The notes beneath the pieces are model-generated. The model was given only the letters and a program-made list of their open reading frames with translations. It was not told the DNA's origin and ran no database searches. Shown here piece by piece: positions 12,001-21,297 of a stretch of 64,000 bases of DNA. Source of the stretch: Mesostigma viride (lineage: Eukaryota > Streptophyta > Mesostigmatophyceae > Mesostigmatales > Mesostigmataceae); NCBI GenBank assembly GCA_009746045.1, contig RPFO01000082.1, forward strand, positions 3,405,968-3,469,967, written 5' to 3'. The translations under genes were made by a program, and so were the position numbers. Within the stretch, counting starts at the first letter, position 1. Each line of letters opens with the position of its first letter.

Positions 12001-12089
12001 GAGTCACAAATATTAAATAGCACAACCGGGTGGACACTGGCAACCAGGGCGGTCGGACCCGTAGGGGGATGAAGCACAATGTCGCCCAT
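7860..12089 (-). CDS. EIF3F: Eukaryotic translation initiation factor 3 subunit F, six exons
   Basis: eIF3F is an MPN-domain subunit of the eIF3 complex, which recruits mRNA to the 40S ribosome in the cytoplasm. Exons: 11877-12089, 11652-11731, 11242-11471, 10160-10281, 8611-8724, 7860-7952. Lengths 213, 80, 230, 122, 114 and 93 sum to 852, giving 283 residues, the usual size, and all junction phases fit. Recognition comes from [18 protein letters not shown] and PVHLTVDTT in the MPN domain (about residues 17-150), [14 protein letters not shown] and the ERVG turn, then the C-terminal helices ([33 protein letters not shown]). The start is the first ATG, and the match to plant eIF3F begins within a few residues of it. 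Introns are 145 to 1,434 bp. Intron 4 holds LINE debris and a (TA)n tract. It is divergently paired with the cyclophilin gene. Confidence 0.95.
8279..8605 (+). repeat. C-rich tracts in eIF3F intron 5
   Basis: CCTTCCCC-type irregular runs (8,279-8,420) and C-runs (8,565-8,605) on the plus strand. On the coding strand this is G-rich sequence directly after the donor of exon 5, the opposite bias to the C-rich tracts before acceptors in neighbouring genes. Confidence 0.8.
9000..9084. repeat. (TA)n tracts
   Basis: Two TA dinucleotide runs (about 9,000-9,009 and 9,052-9,084) inside intron 4 of eIF3F. Confidence 0.95.
9240..9600 (+). mobile_element. LINE 3' end, second family
   Basis: The frame 9,294-9,479 (plus) encodes a C-terminus ending [19 protein letters not shown] and a KRRRRFDE tail, laid out like the [17 protein letters not shown] end of the main LINE family but clearly diverged. 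A 3' UTR with GTGCTACATGACCCCCCAACG and a (TTTAA)n tail follows. A related 3' end is present at 20,160-20,355. Inserted antisense within intron 4 of eIF3F. Confidence 0.7.
10720..10975 (+). repeat. G-rich minisatellite in eIF3F intron 3
   Basis: A G-run (10,727-10,743), then a ~33-bp unit built on GATGGGTGGACGTAGGGTGG and GGTTGGAGATGGG, repeated about four times between 10,855 and 10,960. On the coding strand the intron is C-rich here, several hundred bases before the exon 4 acceptor. Confidence 0.85.
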
Positions 12090-12792
12090 GGCTGCTGGTG
12101 CTACGCTTGGACTGCCCGCCTGTTACCACCCCGCGCTAGGCTAAATAGCGCGCGGACGTCGGCCTCGCCGCCAAAGTATTGCAGCAAGCGGGTCTGCCCA
12201 CAGCTGCCAACCATCAAATCTCGCCAAGCCCCAGCACTGCGGAAGGTCCCTGCTGAGATCTTCGTCCTAGGGATCGTCTCCCTGGCAGTACTTATGACCC
12301 CGATGTACGGCTGTCCGTGTCCAAGTGGCATCACTCCAATTTTTGTGTTTGCTGACATTTGCAAACTGGCCATGGCAGTCGCGTGATGCACGCGCACAGC
12401 GATTTTGTTTGTCGTTTTGAGTTCGCCTTTGGAAAAGACGTAAACCTGCCCATCCTATCTGCAATAAACTTTGCAAGGGGGAAATGAGGATCTATTGTCT
12501 GTAAGAACTTAGTCGCGGCGCCTGCACAATTGCAAACGCAAGCGCGGGGCTTTTATGGTCCAGAAATACTTCCCAGATGGGAGCACACGGAGTATCAATA
12601 TGGCTGTCACTCTGCAGGTTTATGAGTTAAATAACTTGGCAGGCTGCCTACCATAAGACACAGTATGTTTACTGACATATTCTTATGGCATGAAGAAAGA
12701 TGAAGGCTTGCTGCCTTGTAATTAAGTGGATGACAGCGTGTACTGGATGTGTCTTACAGGAGCTTTAGAATACATTGGCAGGCGTGTGTCCT
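12090..12792. promoter_or_regulatory. Shared upstream region of eIF3F (-) and cyclophilin (+)
   Basis: 703 bp between two divergent start codons. It must contain both promoters and 5' UTRs, but I see no convincing TATA box or repeated motif. A possible 3' splice site (GTCTTACAG at ~12,759) precedes the cyclophilin start, so a 5' UTR intron is possible. Confidence 0.5.
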
Positions 12793-15700
12793 ATGACCGA
12801 ATCGACCAAGGCACCTCGGTCTTCGTGTTTCCTATGGCTTGTAGATACCACTACACGTGCCGTAGGTGTTTTAGATCGGAAGGTACTTGATACATTGCCC
12901 CTAAACCGATCTCGGCGACGAGCATTTTACTTTTTGGTTGCCGTCCTCGTAGCCGTCCTAATATGGGAAGTGTTTGGGGTGATTGTCATCTCGGTGCTGG
13001 ATCTGATAAAGCCTCGCCACCGGGATGCGGCGAGCAGCAATTCTTATTCGCCTGTCTTTCCTGCGACTAAAGAAGCAACGCGTCCCACGAGTTCCCAACT
13101 GACACCCAAGGGAGTCGGCTTGATGACCTACGTACTTCCCAAAGACAGGGGCAATGCTCCTCCTGGTGGCAAGCGGGGCAAGGGGAAAGACGTGATCTGG
13201 ATGGCGCGAAGGGATCCCAAGCTTCCCAACCCTCGCTGCTTTTTTGAGATTCAGGTGCAAGGACAGTCGATCGGGAAGATCCTGTTCGAGCTATTTTGGG
13301 ACAAGGTGGGTCACATGTTCACGCCAGACAAACACCACAGCATGCCTTTCGGGCTGCGCCTCACGTAGAACTTTGCTCGTTGGAAAAAATATTCTCTGTG
13401 TGTACCCTGCGCCACAGTTTACTGTCACACCATACTACCAGGAAATATTGAGAACTGGTGAAGAGTAGCTGACCCAATGAAGAGTTGATCTTGTACACCC
13501 TATAGGTTTCCTGATACCCATTGTGACCGCTGCTGATGTCATGCCATTTCAGCCTCCTCGATTCACGCGCACGCTCATCACCGCGTCCCCGTCCTTGCAT
13601 GTGTGCAAACCTCCCTTTTTTGCTGCGTGAACCGCCTTGACTGGTTCTTATGGATTCCGTCACGTGCTTTCATCAATATATTATTCACGTGATATGCCCT
13701 ATGGATTCCTATGATTTCCTCGCTGTCACATCGTTCTTGATGCCTTTTTTTCCCTTCCGCTTTATTTCTAGCTTCCCCTTGTTATCCCCACCCTTCCCTC
13801 TATCTACTCGCGAGCCACAACGTCCCTGCCAGATTTCTGCTTGTTACTGTAAAGAAAAAGTACTGTAAAAACAATAATGCTTGTTACTGTAAGGACAACT
13901 GTAAAGACAAACTACCGTTTGGTACTAAACAAAGGTTGTCTCGCCAAGCTATTTTAAGGATCTGCCTGCCAGCAATGTTGATTGCTTATGCCTGTACTGT
14001 ACACCCTGCGTTGCATTATCCTTCCCATTCTCCTGTCATCCCCACCGATAATGCCACCCCACCCCACCCCACCCCACCCCACCCCACCCCACCCCACCCC
14101 ACCCCACCCCACCCCACCCCACCCCACCCCACCCCACCCACCCACCCCACCACCCCACCCACCCACCCCACCCCACCCACCCCACCCCACCCCACCCCAC
14201 CCCACCCCACCCCACCCCACCCCACCCCACCCCACCCACCCCCCACCCCACCCCCCCACCCCACCCCACCCCCCCCCCCCACCCCACCCCACCCCACCCC
14301 ACCCCACCCCACCCCCCCCCGCCCCGCCCCGCCCCGCCCCGCCCCGCCCCGCCCCGCCCCCGCCCCGCCCCGCCCGCCCCGCCCGCCCCGCCCCGCCCGC
14401 CCGCCCCGCCCCGCCCCGCCCGCCCCGCCCGCCCCGCCCCGCCCGCCCCGCCCCGCCGCCCCGCCCCGCCCCGCCCCGCCCCGCCGCCCCGCCCCGCCCC
14501 GCCCCGCCCCGCCCCGCCCCGCCCCGCCCCGCCCCGCCCCGCCCCGCGCCCGCCCCGCCCCGCCCCGCCCCACCCCACCCCACCCCACCCCACCACCAGG
14601 TGCCGTTCACGGCAGAAAACTTTCGGGCGTTATGCACGGGGGAGAAAGGGCGCGTGGAGGACCTGGAGGGGGAGAGGGCAGGGGCTCAGGATGCCAAGCC
14701 AAAGCGAGGCCGGCTGGGCTCCCCCGCGCTGCACTACAAGGGGACGCACTTCCACCGCCTCGTGTCGGACTTTGTGGTCCAGGGGGGTGACGTCACGGGT
14801 GAGCGGGCGGTGTGGGCAGCAGATGGACCGGCAGGGGTCACGATCAGAATTACCAAGTAAAAGTTATTGTGATGATTTTTAATTTCTGTTATTATTTTTA
14901 CTATTATTATTTTTATTATCATGATTATAGCTGGGTGAGGTGATCTGGCATGACATGATGGCTGAGATGGCAGCGGGCGGTGGATGAGGTGGCATGACCA
15001 AGTAATAGTAGTTTTAGTTTAGTATTGCTTCGGCAATTGCCACTGTCCCTTTTACTTCGTTGCTACGCTTTAGTTGAAGTAGCCGCAGGCACTGGCTGGG
15101 CAGCATCAACAGAGCTGGTGCGGTGGCGACATCATGGGTGAGCTGGAAATGGGGGTCCATTGTGTGGCCGATATGTTGTATCTATTGTGTCCATTGAGTG
15201 GCCGATATGTTGTTTCTATTGCGTCCATTGTGTGGCCGTGTTGTATCTATTGTGTCCATGAGTGGCCAATATATCACATGCGTTGTCCGTTGTGTCCATT
15301 GTGTCGCCGATGTATTATCTGTATCGTGTCAATTGATGTCTTGAGAGAGATTATTGTGTCACGATGCATGGGTCCACCCCTGGCAGGGGATTTTTGGTTG
15401 TTAGCTGCTGAACTGGCAGGGGTGCTGGCGATGCATGGGTGAGCTAGCGCCGTGGCAGGGGCAGGGGTTGTCACCAGCTACCTACAGGATTGGGGTCCAG
15501 CCACAAAAGTGTGGCAAGCATGCTGTTAACAGGCTCCCCTACTTGATCTGCTTCTGGACAGACCACATTGTACACGCATGGCTTGGCTCGTGCCATGGCT
15601 AACGCCCAATAAAACTTGACTAGAACAGGTGTGGGTTACCTTGGAGCGGTATTTGGGATGCTAGGATAGCTTCTTGCGTTTGGCTGTCACACCTTTTTAT

Positions 15701-17416
15701 GCTTGCGCCTTCTATGCCAAGTTTGTCATGCCCTTTGATGCTTGCGCCCTTCATGCCGTGTTTGTCATGCCCTTTAATGCTTGCGCCCTTCATGCCAAGT
15801 TTGTCATGCCCTTTAATGCTTGCGCCCTTCATGCCATGTTTGTCATGCCCTTTAATGCTTGCGCCCTTCATGCCGTGTTTGTCATGCCTTGTCATGCTTG
15901 CGCCCTTCATGCCGTGTTTGTCATGCCTTGTCATGCTTGCGCCCTTCATGCCATGTTTGTCATGCCTTGTCATGCCCTTTAATGCTTGCGCCTTATGCCC
16001 TGCTATTCAGGTGCTATTCATGAAATTTGTATCAAAGAGACAACTGCTATTCATGAAATTTGTATCAAAGAGACAACTGCTATTCATGAAATTTGTATGC
16101 TTGTGCCCACCAGGGTTTGACGGCAGTGGCGGCTGGTCTATCTGGGGGCCCCAGTTTGTGGACGAGAACTTCAAGCTCAAGCACTCCCATGTAAGTATGC
16201 CCCTGTGCACTCTGCCTGCTATTTGGATAGCCATTTGTACAGAGGCTTGCTTGCAATATCTCTAAATAGGGGAAGGTGGGGAGATCTCACATAAAATTTA
16301 GGGAAACGTGGGGAGTCTCCTAGGGGTGGGTGGGGGTGGTGGGGGGCTAAAGGAGCTCTTCCACTCAAATGCTTCCCAAGGCAACTACCTCTACAATGAG
16401 ACGTCCAGGGAAAGCTAAAGGAAACCTGTGCCATGTTCTTGCAAGTTGCAGGTCAGCTATGCATGGGACTACGATAGATGCCTTGGTCATTGTCGGCAGA
16501 TAGGCTATCTACTGCAAAGCTGTAAATAAATCTATTGCATATGCTCCAGGTATGAGGATGCATAGGAATGCAGAAGCATGGGCACGGGGACTTACAGTAA
16601 TGACGCCTGCCATAAGAGAGGGTAATATACCTGCAGTGGTACACGGTACAACGATCATCAAATGGCACTATCAAACCATCTAAGCGGATGCAGGTCATTT
16701 TGTTGCGGTGACTACCCCGTCCTTTCAGCATGACGTTCTTAGGGATACCCGCTGAAGCGCATGCGCCAATGCCTCGTGATGGGCCGTCGCCCGGATCAAC
16801 ATCTTTCCCACTCCCCGCCCACTCCCCGCCCAGTTGTTGCCACAACCCTCGTCCCGGGCCAGCCTTGAGCTTACAACCCCAGCTTTTATCCTTTTCTGCT
16901 GCCTACATGCTGCCCTCCTCCCCCAACACGTACCAAAAAATGGCTTGAAATGCGCTCACAATCGAATGGGTCGTCTTTGCACAGGCGGGCCTGCTCTCGA
17001 TGGCCAGCGGCAAGCGCGACACGAACAAGTCCCAGTTCTCCATCATGCTGACGCCCGCGAGCTATCTGGACAACCAGCACGTGGTCTTTGGGCGCGTGAT
17101 CGCCGGGTGGGACGTCGTCCTCAAGATCAACGAGCTGGGGACGCCATCAGGGATACCCCTCGCGCGCGTCAGCGTGTCCGACTGCGGCGAGGTCTTCCCG
17201 GGCGACCCGCTCTTTGGGGGCGCGGGCATGGGGCCGGGGCCACCCGATGGGTATATCGCAGGGGAGGAGGAGGTGGTGGTCACAAAGCGCGACAGCACGG
17301 GCATTGAGGGGCTGAATGACGTGGATGATGTGGATGAGGACTTGGATGAGGAGTTCTTCCAGGCGGTGTCCGGTGGTGACGATGCGGGGATTGCGGATGG
17401 GGCCGAGGAGTTTTAG
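12793..17416 (+). CDS. Membrane-anchored cyclophilin-type peptidyl-prolyl isomerase, four exons
   Basis: Exons 12793-13305, 14600-14798, 16114-16190 and 16985-17416 total 1,221 nt (406 residues), all in phase. An N-terminal anchor (about residues 44-72, [20 protein letters not shown], preceded by RSRRRA) predicts a type II membrane protein of the secretory pathway. The cyclophilin fold spans about 149-355: [69 protein letters not shown]. An insertion of ~25 residues follows CTGEKG, and an acidic tail ends the protein. The catalytic Arg (FHR) and Gln (VQGG) are kept, but the residues at human CypA positions Met61, Phe113 and Trp121 read Val, Ser and Tyr, so activity and cyclosporin binding may be altered. 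The start is the first in-frame ATG. Intron 1 is largely a (CCCCA)n/(CCCCG)n array that ends at its acceptor. Confidence 0.92.
14054..14595 (+). repeat. (CCCCA)n then (CCCCG)n array abutting a 3' splice site
   Basis: About 540 bp of CCCCA pentamers (14,054-14,320) passing into CCCCG pentamers and variants (to ~14,570), then CCCCA again. It ends CCACCAG|GTG at the cyclophilin exon 2 acceptor (AG at 14,598-14,599). The array therefore forms the pyrimidine side of the splice site. Frames through it give artificial Pro/His or Gly/Trp repeats. Confidence 0.96.
15160..15340 (+). repeat. Degenerate ~36-bp repeats in cyclophilin intron 2
   Basis: TTGTGTCCATTGTGTGGCCG with GATATGTTGTATCTA-type spacers recurs four to five times, with drift between units. 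Confidence 0.7.
15690..16105 (+). repeat. 39-bp minisatellite and 33-bp triplicate in cyclophilin intron 2
   Basis: 15,695-15,990 holds seven or eight units of 39 bp built on ATGCTTGCGCCCTTCATGCC and GTTTGTCATGCC; since 39 is a multiple of three, frames stay open through it. It is followed at 16,010-16,100 by three units of 33 bp (TATTCATGAAATTTGTAT, CAAAGAGACAACTGC). The last unit lies ~15 bp before the exon 3 acceptor. Confidence 0.92.
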
Positions 17417-18108
17417 ATCTGCTTCTGGGTCAAAGAGGATTCTGTCCCACGAAGTAGATTTATGGTTGAAATGAATTGCAAGTTCGACATTTCAACTTTG
17501 ATGCACACATTTTCCTAAGCACCATGCCAATCCTTTCCATGCTAACTTTCTATACAGCTGGCCGTACTTTATGACGACTGTCTACCGGTTTGTGGATTGA
17601 AAAACTGATGCATGTCTGCCATGTCTGGCACTTGCGATCAATTACAACATCAAGGAGACAACCAGCGCAGGCCAGAAATCGGGAGAATCCGGACCATGGT
17701 AGCTCGACCCTGCCATAATATTTACCGCGCTTTCAACTGAATTACAACATGATCAATGTGTTGCGTACGTGTAACCCTACAACGCAACGCATGCATGTTC
17801 TAAAAAAAACTGGGGAAAAAAACACGTACTGGCCAACATGCATCTGATCATGGTAGCTCGAGCCTCTTTTCCGCGTTTTCAACTAAACTGCAACATGATC
17901 GATCAGTGCGTTGCGTTGTAACCCTACATGTACAACGCAATGCATGCATGTTATAAAAAAATTGCAGGGTAAAAAACACGTATAGAGGCTAACATTCATG
18001 AGAGGCCATCAATCCAAAACTGGATATGACCGGCGCCAGTTTGGCTTATAAAAAATAGCATGCATGATGCATCGCACAATGTTCAACTTTGAAGACTAAG
18101 TCGCACAC
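17417..18108. other. Intergenic, with R70 copy 3 and a tandem duplication
   Basis: R70 copy 3 is at 17,652-17,735 (plus). A ~165-bp segment starting at its GGTAGCTCGA block is repeated in tandem (about 17,692-17,855 and 17,856-18,000): both copies carry CAACATGATC, GTAACCCTACA, CAACGCA and GCATGCATGTT in order and a following A-run. No gene is visible. Confidence 0.7.
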
Positions 18109-19072
18109 ATGCAAGCTCCAGCGCTTCGCCCTCGGGCGTTCCGACGCCGAGATCTGGGCCCCCCCTCCAACCGTCGCGACCGAAGCCATCGATCGTCCGC
18201 ACCCTCCTTAAAGGAAGCTTTCGAGCAGCACGTGACCCCCCTTGCCACAGATGTGGCGGCAATGGGCGGCACGCTGGCTGCTGAGCTCCCTCACATTTCC
18301 ACCACCGTCACCTCCACCTCCACCCTCCTCGCCTCCAACTCCACTGCCACCTCCACCTCCACCGCCACGTACCTCAAGGCCCAGCTTCTCGACATCGACC
18401 AACGCCTAAAGGACACCGCCATAGCCGGCCATCCAGTGCATGCAGAACACCGCCGGCATCACCGCCCAGGCGGTGAGGGACATCGCCACCAAGCCGGCAC
18501 CTGCTGGCCCGGCCGGTGATGCTCCCTCCACCTGGGCGGACTTGCTTAAGCACCACGCCACCTCCACCACCTCCACCATCGCGGCACAACTCAAGCAACA
18601 AGCCCTCGACCTCCGCGAGGAGGCCGACCGCACCCAGCGCAGCCACAACGTCATAGTCAAGAATTTCGACCAGCCGGCAGGTGAGGACTCGACGACTCTT
18701 CTTACGGCATTTTAGCGTGACATTCTTGCCCCCATGCACATTACTGGTGAGCTGCGCATGTCGGCTGTTCGCCTCCCCCGCGCGCGGGGTAAGGCTGGCC
18801 CGGCCCCCGTGCTCCTCACCTTAAAGTACATGGCGGACAAGCTGTTGTTTCTTAAAAACCGCAAGAAGCTCTCGAAGACTCACTTCACGTTGGACGACGA
18901 CCTGACCCTGGCCCAGCAACAACGGAGACGCGAGCTATGGCCGACCTACCTCCAGATTAACGGCAAAGCGCAGGGGGGAAACCGGTATACTGGAGGGGGG
19001 ACGTCATCCACGTCGACCACAAGCCTTGGCAGGCACCCCCAGTCTAGGGAATATAGCAGTAGTGTAGATTTA
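18109..19072 (+). pseudogene. LINE ORF1 (RNA-binding/coiled-coil protein), frame-broken
   Basis: Homologous to the better frame at 53,129-54,316: shared STWADLLKHHA-like / YADLLRTATAS segment, LTLKYMADKLLFLKNRKKL versus LTFLSPEDKQRFLSRRKRL, LDDDLTLAQQQRRRELWP versus LDDDLTPAQQQQRRDLWP, and the final HVDHKPWQAPPV. The frame changes near 18,430 and a stop (TAG at 18,714) interrupts it before RDILAPMHITGELRMSAVRL resumes. It is not translatable as one protein. The C-terminal half resembles the RRM plus C-terminal domain of L1-type ORF1 proteins, which bind element RNA. Confidence 0.75.
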
Positions 19073-19289
19073 AGGCTAGCCTACCACGCGGCCCCAGCGC
19101 ATGTGCGCCCATAATGGCCATGGATGATGCATTTAAGAATTTAGCCACGCCATGTCTATAACGGGACCCCCATGGATGTTGCTTTCAGAATTTAGCCATG
19201 CTATGCCTATGCAGAGAGATGCTCTCTGTCGAGAAGCCATATCCTTGCTCTTGTATAGCGATCTTGTATAGCCATCTCCTAGACGGCTC

Positions 19290-19952
19290 TCGAGTCCTGT
19301 ATCGGGACCGCGTTAAGCTGCTGGGCAGCCTGCTCCCCAGCTGCGAGGTTGATGTGGACCATCGCATCTCCCTCACCTGGCACGCTTTACGCCAGTACCG
19401 GGCCCTGTCCGGCGCAAGCCCCTGGGCAAGATCGAGAAACAGGACCTGTTCAAGGTCCTCGTCCTTCCTGTTCTCACGTATGGCGCCGAGACGTGGACCC
19501 TCACCGCCGACCTGGCCCGCAAGCTGGACGGCGCGGTCACCAGCATGCTGCGTTCCATTTTCAGAGTAGGATATGCTGCTCATGTCCGCAACGAGGACCT
19601 GTACCAGGGCATGCCCTATATCACCAGCACCATTAAGCAACGCCGCCTGCAGCTAGTAGGGCACCTAGCTCGCACCAACCAGGTAGACACCTCACGTGGC
19701 CCCCCCGCAGGACTGCGACCAGCCCAGCCTGGCCGGCACCTCCTGACGTGGGCTGGGCCCAGTGATGTTAGACGCCGCAAGGCCCGCACCTTCAAAGAAC
19801 AGCTAGTAGATGACATGGGGGGCCTAGGCCTCTCCGTGATTTGGAAGAAGATGATGGACAAGGCCAAGTGGGCCCAGGTCATAGAGGACAACGAGCCCCC
19901 CCCAGTGGGGAAGCGCCCGCGTGTGCAATCCCGCGGGAGGCACGCCAGATAG
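19290..19952 (+). pseudogene. LINE ORF2 C-terminal remnant
   Basis: VKLLGSLLPSCEVDVDHRIS, then in another frame FKVLVLPVLTYGAETWTLT (the familiar sequence after the RT catalytic core in LINEs), [31 protein letters not shown] and the conserved end [17 protein letters not shown] and RGRHAR. There is at least one frame change around 19,430. The endonuclease and RT catalytic motifs are absent. Confidence 0.85.
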
Positions 19953-20143
19953 CTCCCCCTAGGGCAGCGTGCGGCTGCCTAGATAGATGTTGTAGTTAGA
20001 ATGCTGTTAGATAGATGTAGTATGTAGCCAATGTAGATAGATTAGACCGGTAGGAATGTTTGCACCCATCCATCCATCCATCGGGGTTAATGCTCCGTGA
20101 CTCCCCAACGGGAGCACGAGTCTAATTAATTAATTAATTAATT

Positions 20144-20448
20144 GTATAGCCATGATGATCTTCCCCCACATAACATACTCCCCCTTAGCTGGGCATAGTG
20201 TGAAGATTATGAGGGTGCAGGTGCCCTGGTGCACCTAGATCAAGGGTAGCTTACATTCCCACCCTTGCAGGAAGTAGCCCAGAATGTATTAAAAGCCATA
20301 TGCCCCTTCTCAGGGATATGTGCTACATGTACTCCCAACGGAGTTATGTTTCTAATTAATTAATTAATTAATTAGACTCGTGCTCCCGTTGGGGAGTCAC
20401 GGAGCATTAACCCCGATGGATGGATGTTTCTAATTAATTAATTAATTA
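20144..20448 (+). mobile_element. Stacked LINE 3' tails
   Basis: 20,160-20,355 is the 3' end of the second LINE family (GATATGTGCTACATGTACTCCC, (TAAT)n tail). It is followed by a minus-oriented main-family terminus (20,371-20,425, GACTCGTGCTCCCGTTGGGG) and another (TAAT)n run. The pieces join at their TAAT tails. Confidence 0.75.
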
Positions 20449-20755
20449 ATGCAAGCTCCAGCCCCAGTTCATCGCTATGCAGTACGCAAGTTAGAGCACA
20501 TTGCCGCCGCCAATCAATAGAGCACAAGCCGTCTCCGAGGCCACAGCCACTGCATGTGACCGCCCGCCTTATAACCAGTTGGAAGGCAGAGAATTGGCCA
20601 CGGGACCGTGAAACTGGCGGCAGTTGCTACCAAGGTAGATGCCCTGGCTACGCAGGTCCCCGAGCATGGCGCCGAGCGCGGACGGCCACCATCGCCGGAC
20701 CGGATCAACCATTTGCATATTCAAGAGGGATCAGGCCCGGCCTCATGCAATTCAT
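20449..20755 (+). pseudogene. LINE ORF1 5' fragment
   Basis: Begins ATGCAAGCTCCAGC directly on a (TAAT)n tail, as ORF1 does at 18,109. It contains an AVATKVDALATQVPEHG-like frame matching EALATQVPKLAEQ of the ORF1 at 53,129-54,316. Stops occur early. It ends in another (TTAA)n. Confidence 0.65.
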
Positions 20756-20801
20756 TAATTAATTAATTAGACTCGTGCTCCCGTTGGGGAGTCACGGAGC
20801 A
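20756..20801 (-). mobile_element. LINE 3' terminus fragment
   Basis: (TTAA)n plus GACTCGTGCTCCCGTTGGGG and AGTCACGGAGCA in minus orientation. Confidence 0.8.
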
Positions 20802-21297
20802 TTTGATAACTTGTAGGCGGCCCCTTATCGGGCGGGCCCGCGGTTTTGTAAACTTATACCTTTCAACAGCCCAACATTTGTTCCATATTCATCTTTCCAA
20901 GCGCAGCCTGCGCAGATGCACTCTGATCGATGGCTTGAGAGCTCCTGCAGGCGCCCCTTTACAAGTAGCCAAGTATCAACGTGCAGCGGAAGGGCGTCTC
21001 AAGGAGCCAGGCGGCCATCAAAAGGATGCTGCACACCTTACATCAGTCGCTGCCAGGCAGTCTGTCGTTCTCAGAACAAAACCGCGATCATCGCCGCACA
21101 CCCAGACGTGGGCAGCACAGCAGATGGCTTGTCTTCATCTGTGTTTAATGGTTCGTTGTGTGAGTTCTGCATGTCACTGTGACGTGTGTGTCGAGACTGG
21201 TGTCACCGATGTCACGTGAACCAATAAGTGTCATGCATCGACCAATGGAGCTCCGAGAGACAGGGCACAGCATAAATACCATGCATGTCACTGGTGG

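Larger units (their letters stand above)
18109..20143 (+). mobile_element. LINE with ORF1 and 3' part of ORF2; endonuclease/RT core deleted
   Basis: The element starts at the ORF1 ATG (ATGCAAGCTCCAGC, also found at 20,449) and runs to the (TAAT)n tail at ~20,143. ORF1 remains ~1 kb long, but only ~700 bp of ORF2 is left, beginning in the C-terminal part of the RT region. A 3' UTR with (ATCC)3 and terminus CCCCAACGGGAGCACGAGTC ends it. The layout of coiled-coil ORF1, ORF2 and 3' tail, without long terminal repeats, is that of an L1-like non-LTR element. Confidence 0.85.

Noticed and set aside
13936-14860. Long frames rich in Pro/His/Thr (plus) or Gly/Trp/Val (minus)
   Set aside because: They translate the CCCCA/CCCCG array inside cyclophilin intron 1. 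Only the part after the AG at 14,599 is coding.
15690-15990. CRISPR array
   Set aside because: Units are contiguous with no unique spacers, and the context is a eukaryotic intron. The palindrome array at 63.5-64.0 kb also has near-identical spacers, so it is a tandem repeat.
15674-16265. Cys/Ala/Phe repeat frames
   Set aside because: 39-bp minisatellite in cyclophilin intron 2. Only 16,114-16,190 is coding.
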